A DNA stretch of 52,402 nt from Planctomycetota bacterium. GTDB taxonomy: Bacteria; Planctomycetota; UBA1135; GCA-002686595. Below the pieces are notes generated by a model that ran no database searches, was not told where the DNA came from, and worked only from the letters and a program-made list of their open reading frames with translations. The DNA lies in the NCBI GenBank assembly GCA_016220035.1, contig JACRIO010000164.1:1-52402 (forward strand). The letters run 5' to 3'. A program made the position numbers and the translations under genes. This document shows positions 34,523 through 42,542 of the stretch, one piece after another; the stretch's first letter is position 1; every line of letters begins with the position of its first letter.

Positions 34523-35227
34523 TCATTGTACCCCCCCTTCCGCTTTCCTGCCGGCCAGGCGGGACCTGGCGGGCGCGAAGTCGGGGTTCGTTGCGAGCGC
34601 GACCTCGTAGGCCGCGATGGCGCCCTTCGGGTCGCCCTTCGCCTCGGCGATCAAGCCGCGGTTGTAGGCGACGCGCCAGGGGGCCGCGCCGAGCTGCTCC
34701 GCCGCGGCGAGCTCGCGTCCAGCGGCGTCGTAGTCCTTCATCAGGTAGTACGTCGCGGACAGCGCCTCGCGCACGCGCGCGTGGTCGGGCGTGTAGGACT
34801 TCTGCGTCTCGAGCAGACGCTTGGCGAAGGGTAGATCGCCCTCGCGGATCGCGACCTGGCTGCGCAGCACGGCCGCATCGGCGTGGATCGGCTCGATCGA
34901 GAAGAGCCGGTCGCAATAGCTCTGGCACTTCTGGTACTCGGCGTGATCGAACGCGAGCACCGCGTTGGCCATCAACGTCGGCACGTGGCGCGGGAACTCG
35001 ATCGCGAGGCGCTCGACCTCGTTCTTCACGCGCTCCGCGTCGACGAGGATGTGGCTCGTGCCGTCGCCCTGGTCATGGTGCGACTTCGCGTGCTCGTAGC
35101 TCTCCATCAAGTCCGCGAGCCGCTTGTCGGGATTGGCCGACTGCGGGCGATGCCCCCAGTCGTTCGAGATGCACGCGGTGAGCGCGAGGAGCGCGAGGGC
35201 CGGGAGGAGCTTCATGGAGTGCTTCAT
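34523..35227 (-). CDS. TPR lipoprotein (TadD-like)
   Basis: A 234-residue protein. MKHSMKLLPALALLALTAC is a lipoprotein signal with Cys19. The remainder is helical with tetratricopeptide-like repeats (YQKCQSYCDRLFSIEPIHADAAVLRSQVAIREGD, AKRLLETQKSYTPDHARVREALSATYYLMKDYDAAGRELAAAEQLG, AYNRGLIAEAKGDPKGAIAAYEVALATNPDFAPARSRLAG). In Tad systems TadD is a TPR lipoprotein needed for secretin assembly or stability, so this is the probable homolog. GAGGAA precedes ATG 35227 at six bases; ATG 35215 is alternative. It lies 8 bases after the secretin gene. Confidence 0.83.
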   Translation of the reverse strand: MKHSMKLLPALALLALTACISNDWGHRPQSANPDKRLADLMESYEHAKSHHDQGDGTSHILVDAERVKNEVERLAIEFPRHVPTLMANAVLAFDHAEYQKCQSYCDRLFSIEPIHADAAVLRSQVAIREGDLPFAKRLLETQKSYTPDHARVREALSATYYLMKDYDAAGRELAAAEQLGAAPWRVAYNRGLIAEAKGDPKGAIAAYEVALATNPDFAPARSRLAGRKAEGGVQ

Positions 35228-35235
35228 GGTGTTCC

Positions 35236-37716
35236 TCACTGCTTCGCCGGCGCCGGCTTGGCGGGCTGCGTCATCTCGCTCGTGTCGGGGAACGCCCACA
35301 ACGGCGCGTCCCGCGGCGCTTCGCGCACGATCACCGGGTTGACGACGATCACGAGCTCGCGGTCGTCGTCGCCGTAGCTGTATCCCTTGAAGAGCGCCCC
35401 GAGGATCGGGATGTTGTGCAGGAACGGCGTCTGGTTCGTGTTGTCCGTGCGCGCGCGCGACGTCAAACCGCCGATGAGCAGCGTGGCGCCGTCGCGCATG
35501 CGCGCGCTGGTGCGCAGCGAGCGCTCCTGGAACGCCGTCGTCGCGAGCGACTGCCCCGTCGATTCGCGGATCTGCCGCGTGAGGTCGGAGTCGGGCTGGG
35601 ACACGGACGGGACGACGTCGAGCGTGATCATCCCGTCTTCCTCGACGAGCGGGCGCACGCTCAAACGGATGCCGAAGTCGCGCTCCACCGTCTGGTTCAG
35701 GATGCCCGAGACTCCGCCGGCCTGCGTGTTGCCGCCGGTGCCGCCGAACTGGGTCACCACCGAGTTCTGGATCGGGACCGTGCCGCCGACGCCGAAGAAG
35801 GCGAGCTCGCCGGAGAGCACGGTGAGCTGCGGGCTCGACAGCGACCGCGCGATGCCTTCCTTCTCGAGCAGCGAGAGGAGCGAGTCGATCTGCACGTGGT
35901 TGCCCGAGATCTGCAGGCGGTTCGAGAGCCCGCCGCCGAGGAACGAGAGCACGTTGCGGATGTCGGGGTTGTCCACCGGCGTCGCATTCGGATCAGGCTG
36001 GAACTCGCCCGTGACCGGGTTCTGGACGAAGGCCGGATCACGCAGCGTCGAGCCCGTCTTGAAGTCCGTTACGGCGCCCGACTGCTGCGAGTTCCACGTG
36101 AGCAGCGCCGTGCGGTTGATCTCGTAGAGCTTGATGTCGACCCTAACCTGAGGAATATCTTCAACCTCGATAAACGACATCAGTCTCCCACCAAGCAAGG
36201 CGAGAGCTTTGGCTCGTCCAATATTCGACTGGATGTTGTTCTCCAGTAGCGAGAGCATACCTGCGCCAGAGGCACCACGCGAACCACCACCTGCGCCAAG
36301 GATGCCAGAGGCCGCGGTTCCCGAACCTGCGGACCGAGACGATGAATCTGTCGCTAGCGCACCAGACTCATTGGCGACGACCTTGATACTACCAATGCTA
36401 CCGGGGTCGCCGGCAGGCTGTGCGTCCTTCTCGGTCACGGAGTAGGACCCATCGAGGTGGTATGTAGTCGTGACCTCCTTGACCTTGAGCTTCCTGAGGA
36501 GCTCTTGTTCGTGGTTCCAAACGACTGATCCGGCCACCATCAGGGTCTTGACAAGAAGTTCCTGACTCCGGACATGCCCTCTCAGTACTGTTGATCCATT
36601 TACGTACTGGACGCTCACGTTGATTGCGCCTTGGGCTCGAATTGCTCGCTCAAGTTCCCAACGGAAGCCGCGCCGCACGCTGATTCGATCGTGAATCCGA
36701 GGCCCCAATTTCGGCCGACTCGAACTCGTCAGTTTGGAAACCGAGCCCGACAAGCCGTTGAGCTGACCGGCGGCCGCGTTCATCGCCCCTCCGCCAGGGA
36801 GGGGCGCAACAACACCCGCATCTGCCTTCGTTACCTGATCGAAGGAATACGTCTCTGACGTGACGACTTGGTCGATCTTCCACTTGTCCGTGAGGACTCG
36901 CTCCAGCTTCTCGATTATCTCCTCCCTCCTCCAGTCGTCGTCAACTGCCCCGTAGATGACAAACTGGTCGAGATCGTCGTTTGGAGTGGAGCCATGCATG
37001 ATGCGATCAACACGGTCGATTCGATCGCGTTCGTCGCCAGCCTCAGAACCGTCAAGCAATTCTTCTGCCGCACGTTTGAGAATGTCCTCGAGCTGCGCGC
37101 CTCTGGCATATTCGACAATGATGAGGTTTATCACCTTGCCGCTGACACGGTCACCCTTGTCGCCTGACTGTTTAGATCCAAGGTATCGCGTAGCGGCGTC
37201 TTCAGCGGCCTTCGCCCTCTCGGGCGACGCAACGGACCCCTGCAGGACCACAGCGTCACGGTCGGGGGCAATCGTCACGGAAATGCCCTTGTCAATCGCA
37301 GCAATGGCAGATTCGAGGATGGAGATGTCCCTCTGGACCGTCACCATGAACTGTTCGTTTCCGCCCCCGACGTACCAAACCGTCACGCTCGTCCGGCCGA
37401 CCTTGGCACCGTTGAGCACGACGTCGCGCTTCGTCGGAGAAGCGACTTTGATGATGTCAGGGCTCCCGACGGCAACCTTCTCGATGTCCTTACTGAACGT
37501 GAGGTAGGCGTCGCTCGCTTCAGTGATCGGGCGGATCTCCTTGGAGCGCTTGCCCGCTACGAGCATCTCGACGAGCCCCGTCCCCGCCTCCTGCTTCGCG
37601 TTGATCGCCGGCACCGCCGCGCCCAGCCCTGCAAGGAGCAGCGCTCCGCCCGCGATCGAGCTCATGCGGGTCTTCTTCTTGGGCTTGACGCCCTTCATCG
37701 CATCCAGCATCAACAT
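35236..37716 (-). CDS. Tad pilus secretin (CpaC/RcpA-type), mosaic gene
   Basis: An 826-residue outer-membrane secretin, long for CpaC (often 450-600). GGAGG precedes ATG 37716. A signal region lies at about residues 23-45. The CpaC N-terminal domain (LVEMLVAGKRSKEIRPI through VTVWYVGGG) is at about 53-135 and a BON-like repeat at about 140-210, followed by a long central region with a second BON-like stretch (INVSVQYVNGSTVLRGHVRS) and a Ser/Gly-rich linker. The secretin core begins near VRVDIKLYEINRT (about 530), with IARSLSSPQLTVLSGELAFFGVGGTVPI and TLLIGGLTSRAR...IPILGALFKG. DNA coding for residues about 64-528 is near 55% G+C, against about 70% on both sides. Confidence 0.88.
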   Translation of the reverse strand: MLMLDAMKGVKPKKKTRMSSIAGGALLLAGLGAAVPAINAKQEAGTGLVEMLVAGKRSKEIRPITEASDAYLTFSKDIEKVAVGSPDIIKVASPTKRDVVLNGAKVGRTSVTVWYVGGGNEQFMVTVQRDISILESAIAAIDKGISVTIAPDRDAVVLQGSVASPERAKAAEDAATRYLGSKQSGDKGDRVSGKVINLIIVEYARGAQLEDILKRAAEELLDGSEAGDERDRIDRVDRIMHGSTPNDDLDQFVIYGAVDDDWRREEIIEKLERVLTDKWKIDQVVTSETYSFDQVTKADAGVVAPLPGGGAMNAAAGQLNGLSGSVSKLTSSSRPKLGPRIHDRISVRRGFRWELERAIRAQGAINVSVQYVNGSTVLRGHVRSQELLVKTLMVAGSVVWNHEQELLRKLKVKEVTTTYHLDGSYSVTEKDAQPAGDPGSIGSIKVVANESGALATDSSSRSAGSGTAASGILGAGGGSRGASGAGMLSLLENNIQSNIGRAKALALLGGRLMSFIEVEDIPQVRVDIKLYEINRTALLTWNSQQSGAVTDFKTGSTLRDPAFVQNPVTGEFQPDPNATPVDNPDIRNVLSFLGGGLSNRLQISGNHVQIDSLLSLLEKEGIARSLSSPQLTVLSGELAFFGVGGTVPIQNSVVTQFGGTGGNTQAGGVSGILNQTVERDFGIRLSVRPLVEEDGMITLDVVPSVSQPDSDLTRQIRESTGQSLATTAFQERSLRTSARMRDGATLLIGGLTSRARTDNTNQTPFLHNIPILGALFKGYSYGDDDRELVIVVNPVIVREAPRDAPLWAFPDTSEMTQPAKPAPAKQ
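36130..37525. other. Low-GC segment inside the secretin gene
   Basis: Nine 60-base lines sampled by hand between 36181 and 37500 contain 50-65% G+C (mean about 55%). Lines at 35461, 35641, 35821 and 37561 contain 67-73%. Codons in the segment more often end in A or T. The 3' edge of the gene's low-GC block falls at the conserved VRVDIKLYE motif; the other edge falls near RPITEASDAYL. The frame is continuous. This suggests allelic replacement by recombination. Confidence 0.7.
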
Positions 37717-37998
37717 GGCGAAGCCTCCGAGCGCGCGGGCGCTCCTCGCTCGTTCAGCCGTCGGTCGGGGTCGCATGGGGGTTGGCTCCAGGTGTCGGTC
37801 TCGGTGCGCGGCGCCTCGAACGCCCGGCTGAGGACGGCTTTCGGGGCCGTCCGACTCCGGACTCGGTGCGCGTGGGGGTGGGGAAACTCGGCGTTTTTTT
37901 CGGACTCGGTCGTGGGGTGTGGGCGCGGAGTGCTCCGCGCGCCGCCTGCTCGCCGCGCTCGTGCGCGACGTGCGTGGTTCATCGCGTGGTGCGAATCG

Positions 37999-38931
37999 TC
38001 ACCGCTGCGTCACGCCTCCGGCGAGCTCGATGAACTTCATGAAGATCGGGCCGAGCGTCACCACGAAGATCCCGGGGAGGAAGCAGATGACGAGCGGGAA
38101 CACGAGCTTCACCGTCAACGCCTGCGCGAGCATGTTCGCGTCCTCGCGGCGGCGGTTGCGCAGGTCGTCGGCTTGGATGCGCAGCACGTTCGAGAAGCCG
38201 GCGCCCACTTGTTCGGCCTGCACGAGCGCGGACACGAACACGGACATCGACGGCACCTCCAGCCGCTGCGACAGCCGCCGGAAGCAGTTCACGCGCGCGA
38301 TGCCGGACAGGATCTCGAGCTGGAAGGTCTGCAGCTCCTGGATGAGCGGGCGGTTCTTCTTCTGCGACTCGATCACCTTGTCGAGCGCGCTGTCGAACGC
38401 GAGGCCCGACTCGCTCATCGTCGCAAGCAGGTCGAGCGTCGTCGGCAGGTCCTGCTCGACCAGACGCACGCGCTTCTTCCGCTCGGAGTTCACGATGATC
38501 CACGGCGCCATGGCCCAGATCACGCACAGGATCCACGGCCCCGCGATGAGGATGGGCGTCGCGAGGTCGCCGATGCCGCCCGGGACGTCGTTCGCTGCTC
38601 GCACGGAGGACGCGATCAAGCCGCTCCCCTGCCAGAAGACCGCGACCGTCATCCCCGCGCCGACGCACAAGGCCGTCGCGAGCGCGAACAACGCCGGCGC
38701 CGCGTCCGAGCGATACCCCGCGAGGTAGAGCCACCGCACGAAGAAGTTCTTCTTCGAGGGATCGTCCTCCTCCTCGATGCGCCGCTCCTCCAGCGCGTCG
38801 TCCTCGGCCCACACGCGGCGCAGGATCTGCTGGCGCCGCCGCATGCGCAGCAGCAGCCAGCCGCCGACGCCGAGGATCACGACCCACAGCCCGAGCAGCC
38901 ACCACAACCGATTCGATGCGTCGATGTTCAT
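37999..38931 (-). CDS. tadC: Tad pilus inner-membrane protein TadC
   Basis: A 310-residue type II secretion GspF-family protein. An N-terminal helix at about 9-29 is followed by a charged linker (RRVWAEDDALEERRIEEEDD), paired helices near 70-105 and 125-145, the cytoplasmic domain with LVEQDLPTTLDLLATMSESGLAFDSALDKVIE and RQRLEVPSMSVFVSALVQAEQVGAGFSNVLRIQADDLRNRRREDANMLAQALTVKLVFPLVICFLPGIFVVTLGP at the C-terminus, which is the conserved family block. It works with TadB as the platform for the TadA motor. It starts at ATG 38931, 5 bases after the tadB stop region. Confidence 0.92.
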   Translation of the reverse strand: MNIDASNRLWWLLGLWVVILGVGGWLLLRMRRRQQILRRVWAEDDALEERRIEEEDDPSKKNFFVRWLYLAGYRSDAAPALFALATALCVGAGMTVAVFWQGSGLIASSVRAANDVPGGIGDLATPILIAGPWILCVIWAMAPWIIVNSERKKRVRLVEQDLPTTLDLLATMSESGLAFDSALDKVIESQKKNRPLIQELQTFQLEILSGIARVNCFRRLSQRLEVPSMSVFVSALVQAEQVGAGFSNVLRIQADDLRNRRREDANMLAQALTVKLVFPLVICFLPGIFVVTLGPIFMKFIELAGGVTQR

Positions 38932-38936
38932 GGCGG

Positions 38937-39791
38937 CTAGAACTTCAGTTGGGAGAGCTTCGTGATCCAGACGAGGCCGATGGCCTGCAGGACCATCGCG
39001 CCGGCGGTCACGTTCGCGCCGAACGGGTGCTTCAAGAAGCCCTCGAACTGCTGCGGGTTCGTGCGCCACATGAGCAGTCCGAGGAAGTAGGTGATGCCCA
39101 CGATGCCGATCACCGACGCCTGCGCCTCCGTCGACTGCGAGCGGATGCGCCGCGAGATCTCGATGCGATCGCGGATCGCGCGCCCGACCTGTGACAAGGT
39201 CGGCGCGAGGCTGCCCCCCACTTCGCTGTGCACCGCCATCGTCGTGCTGAAGAGGCGGAACGTCTCGAGCGGGACGCGGATCGTGAAGTCCTCCCACACC
39301 ATGTGCGGGCTCTCGCCGTAGCGCAGGCGCCCGAGCACTTCCTGGATCTCGGTCTGGATCGGCTTCTGCGTCTCGCGCGCGGCGCTGTCGAGCGCTTCGC
39401 TCGTGCCCGCGCCGGCCGAGAGCGCGCCGACCATCAGGTCGATCGCGTTCGCGAGCTGGTTCTCGAGCTTGAGCGAGCGCCGCGCGGCGAGCTGCTGCTC
39501 GAGGATCCACGCCATGACGCCGGTGATCACCCCGAGCGACACGCCGTAGACGAGTTCGAGGCGGAACAGGAACACGATGGCGAGGCACACGGCGAGGCCC
39601 ACCGCCCACGGCGCCCACAGATAGCGGCGCAGCGTCGGCGAGAGCGTGACCTCGTACTCGCGCTTCTCGCGGCCCTCGATCTCGGTGTTCAGCCGATCGC
39701 GCGAGATGCGACGGATCCTCTGGACGCGCCAGGCATACCAGAGCGCGCCCGCTCCCGCGGCGGCGCCTCCGCCGATGAGGACTTCAGACAT
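38937..39791 (-). CDS. tadB: Tad pilus inner-membrane protein TadB
   Basis: A 284-residue GspF-family protein. N-terminal helix at about 6-22, helices near 58-95, then LENQLANAIDLMVGALSAGAGTSEALDSAARETQKPIQTEIQEVLGRLRYGESP and VPLETFRLFSTTMAVHSEVGGSLAPTLSQVGRAIRDRIEISRRIRSQSTEAQASVIGIVG, the conserved TadB block, and C-terminal helices. ATG 39791 (MSEVLIGGG) overlaps the tadA end by 8 bases; a GTG at 39797 is the alternative. It pairs with TadC to form the inner-membrane platform. Confidence 0.92.
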   Translation of the reverse strand: MSEVLIGGGAAAGAGALWYAWRVQRIRRISRDRLNTEIEGREKREYEVTLSPTLRRYLWAPWAVGLAVCLAIVFLFRLELVYGVSLGVITGVMAWILEQQLAARRSLKLENQLANAIDLMVGALSAGAGTSEALDSAARETQKPIQTEIQEVLGRLRYGESPHMVWEDFTIRVPLETFRLFSTTMAVHSEVGGSLAPTLSQVGRAIRDRIEISRRIRSQSTEAQASVIGIVGITYFLGLLMWRTNPQQFEGFLKHPFGANVTAGAMVLQAIGLVWITKLSQLKF

Positions 39792-41217
39792 CTGCACCGT
39801 CGTGCTTCTGGAAGATGTTCAGGGGCACCTCGACGCCGCGATCGCGCAGGTCGTGCACGAGCTTCGGGACGATGCCCGTCGCGGAGAAGTCGCCGATCTG
39901 CTTGCGGCCCTGACGGCCGGTCTGCTGGTACTTGAAGACGTCCTGGAGGAGCGGCGTGCCGTTCTCCATCCCGGTGATCTCGGCGATCGACTCGATGCGG
40001 CGAACGCCGTCGTCGCAGCGGCGCACGTGCACGATGAAGTGGAGCGCGCTCACGATCTGCTCGCGAATGGCGCGCGAGGGCAGCTCGAGCCCCGCCATGA
40101 GCACCATCGTCTCCAGGCGGTTGAGCGCGTCGCGCGGCGAGTTCGCGTGCACGGTCGTCATGCCGCCGTCGTGGCCGGTGTTCATCGACTGGAGCATGTC
40201 CAGCGCTTCCGCTCCGCGGCACTCGCCGACGATGATGCGGTCGGGGCGCATGCGCAGCGCGTTGATCACGAGGTCGCGCGCGGTCACGACGCCGCGACCC
40301 TCGATGTTCGGCGGACGCGTCTCGAGGCGGACGATGTGGTCCTGGTCGAGCATGAGCTCGGCCGTGTCCTCGATCGTGACGATGCGCTCGCTGTCCGGAA
40401 TCGACTCCGCGAGCGCCCCGAGCGCCGTCGACTTGCCCGCGCCCGTGCCGCCCGAGATCAGCACGTTGCGCCGCGCGCGCACGGCGTGCTCGAGGAAGAT
40501 CATCATCTCCTTGTTGAACATCCCGAGGCGCATCAGGTCCTCGCGCTTCAAGCGCTGGCGCCCGAAGCGGCGGATGGAGAGGGTCGGGCCGTCGATGGAG
40601 ACCGGCGGCACGGTCGCGTTCACGCGCGAGCCGTCGGGCAGGCGCATGTCCACCATCGGAGCGCCCGAGTCGATGCGGCGCCCGACGCGGGCGGCGATGC
40701 GCTCGATCACGCGCAGGATGTGTTCGTGGTCGCGGAAGCGCACGTCGGTGAGCGTGAGTCGCCCGAAGCGCTCGACGTAGATGCGGTCGGGCGCGTTGAC
40801 GAGGATGTCCGTCACCGCCGGATCGGCCATGAGCGGCGCGAGCGGGCCGACGCCGAGCGTCTCCTGCGTCAGTTCCTCCGCGAGGCGCTCGCGCTCCTCC
40901 GTGTTGAGCGGGATGTTCTCCGTCTGCAGCACATGGCTGACGAACTCGGTGACGGCGCGCGCGATCGCGTCCTCGCCCGATCCGTACATGCTGCGCTCGC
41001 CGATCTCGTCGAGCAGGCGCGCGTGGAGCCGCGCCTTGATCGAGAGGTAGTCCACGCCCGGACCGCGCGCGCCCACGGGCGCGCCCGGGGTCTCGCGGTT
41101 GCGGGCGTAGTCATGGTTCGGGTCGCGGTCCTCCTGGCGCAACCTGGCGTTGACGTCCGTTGCCATGTTGCGCGTGAAGCGCGCTCGAAGCCGGTCTCGA
41201 TCGATCGGTTGATCCAC
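39784..41217 (-). CDS. tadA: Tad pilus assembly ATPase TadA (CpaF)
   Basis: A 477-residue secretion ATPase that powers pilus polymerisation at the cytoplasmic face. The N-terminal domain has ETLGVGPLAPLMADPAVTDILVNAPDRIYVERFGRL. Walker A is ISGGTGAGKST (about 255-264), the Asp box IVTIEDTAELML, Walker B RPDRIIVGECRGAEALDMLQSMNTGHDG and the His box MTTVHANSPRDALNRLE all follow in order. GTG 41217 gives the longest start; MATDVNAR (41166) is another. It is 41 bases after cpaE and overlaps tadB. Confidence 0.94.
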   Translation of the reverse strand: MDQPIDRDRLRARFTRNMATDVNARLRQEDRDPNHDYARNRETPGAPVGARGPGVDYLSIKARLHARLLDEIGERSMYGSGEDAIARAVTEFVSHVLQTENIPLNTEERERLAEELTQETLGVGPLAPLMADPAVTDILVNAPDRIYVERFGRLTLTDVRFRDHEHILRVIERIAARVGRRIDSGAPMVDMRLPDGSRVNATVPPVSIDGPTLSIRRFGRQRLKREDLMRLGMFNKEMMIFLEHAVRARRNVLISGGTGAGKSTALGALAESIPDSERIVTIEDTAELMLDQDHIVRLETRPPNIEGRGVVTARDLVINALRMRPDRIIVGECRGAEALDMLQSMNTGHDGGMTTVHANSPRDALNRLETMVLMAGLELPSRAIREQIVSALHFIVHVRRCDDGVRRIESIAEITGMENGTPLLQDVFKYQQTGRQGRKQIGDFSATGIVPKLVHDLRDRGVEVPLNIFQKHDGADV

Positions 41218-41258
41218 GGGGGGTTCTTCTCGTCAGCTCGGGGGGTTCGGGGCCTGCC

Positions 41259-42524
41259 TCAGTTCGCCAGTCGCGGGTTCGAGGCGGTGCCGAAGCCGGG
41301 CTCAGCCCGGCGGACTTTTTTTGCCGCTTGCTCTTCGGGGGTCGTCTCGCGCTCGTGCTGCGGCGCGAGCTCGGCGGTGACCAAGTCGTCGACGACGCCC
41401 TTGATCGCCTTGCCGAAGCCGAAGAGCTGCGTCGCGTGCAGCACGTAGGGCTGACCGGTGTTGAGCGCGGTGATCAGCTTCTTCTGGTACGGGAGCTCGT
41501 GGTCGACCGCGCGGTCGAGGCGACCCTCGACGTCGGCGATCGAGAGCGTGCCCGGCGCCTTCTCGAAGTTGTTGTTGAGGATCACGCGCGTGCGCTCCTT
41601 CGGGAACCCGAGGTGCTCGAGCACCGGGAGCAGGCGCGCCGCGCCGACGACGTTCGGCACCGTGTTCTGCACGACGACGTACGCGCGGTCGGAGAGGTCG
41701 AGCACGGCCATGATCAGGCCGTCGAGCATCGGGAACGTGTCCACGAGGACGTAGTCGTACGAGCGCCGCGCGAGCGTGATCGTGCGCGACATCGCCTCGT
41801 CGTCGATGTCCGCCGCGTCGACGGCGTCGATCGGGGCGGCGAGGAGGTCGAGCCCGCACTCGTGGCGTACCGCGAGCTTGCGCACGAGCGTCTCGTCGAG
41901 CCGCGCCTTCTCGCGCGCGGCGCTCGCGAGACCCGTCGAGGGCGTCAAGTCGAGCATCGGCGCGCACGAACCCAGGTGCAGCGAGGCGTCGATCAGGAGC
42001 ACCTTGCCCGGCGGCAGGCGCTTCGCGAGCGCGCAGGCGACACTGACCGAAACGGTCGACTTGCCGACGCCGCCCTTGTTGCTGACGATCGAGATCACCT
42101 TGCCCATCTCCTTCTTCTGCTCCGCCGGGCGGCGCAGGAGACGGTCGAGGAGCTGCTGCATCTCGGGCACGGTCAGCGGGCGGCGCAGGAAGTCCTGCAC
42201 CTGCGCGCGCATCGCCTCGATGATGATCTGGTGCTCGTTCTCGCCGAACCCGAGGTTCTCGGGCCGGTAGAGCGCCACCACCGCGGTGCCCGGAGCGACC
42301 GCGCCGATCTCCTCGGCGAAGGTCTTGAGCGAGCGCGGATCGGCTTCGATCTGCACGCACACGATGTCCGGCCGCCGGTTGCGCGCCGCTTCGATCGCCT
42401 GACGCGAGGACTGCACGAAGTGCAGCACGGGGCGCCAACGACGCAAGGAGGCAACGGCCGCTTCGATCTCGCCGCGCAGCAGGGGGTCCGAGCCGACGAC
42501 GAGGATCTGGGGAGTGGTTTCCAT
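41259..42524 (-). CDS. cpaE: Pilus localisation ATPase CpaE/TadZ
   Basis: A 421-residue protein. Residues 1-130 form a receiver-like atypical domain (ILVVGSDPLLRGEIEAAVASL...IVCVQIEADPRSLKTF) without the full phosphorylation pocket. Residues about 140-370 form a ParA/MinD-type ATPase with the deviant Walker A VSNKGGVGKST (about 147-157), LLIDASLHLGSCAP and YDYVLVDTFPMLDGLIMAVLDLSD. TadZ/CpaE proteins direct Tad pilus machinery to the cell pole. It is followed 41 bases later by tadA. Confidence 0.92.
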   Translation of the reverse strand: METTPQILVVGSDPLLRGEIEAAVASLRRWRPVLHFVQSSRQAIEAARNRRPDIVCVQIEADPRSLKTFAEEIGAVAPGTAVVALYRPENLGFGENEHQIIIEAMRAQVQDFLRRPLTVPEMQQLLDRLLRRPAEQKKEMGKVISIVSNKGGVGKSTVSVSVACALAKRLPPGKVLLIDASLHLGSCAPMLDLTPSTGLASAAREKARLDETLVRKLAVRHECGLDLLAAPIDAVDAADIDDEAMSRTITLARRSYDYVLVDTFPMLDGLIMAVLDLSDRAYVVVQNTVPNVVGAARLLPVLEHLGFPKERTRVILNNNFEKAPGTLSIADVEGRLDRAVDHELPYQKKLITALNTGQPYVLHATQLFGFGKAIKGVVDDLVTAELAPQHERETTPEEQAAKKVRRAEPGFGTASNPRLAN

Positions 42525-42542
42525 GTGGATTTCGTGAGTGGA

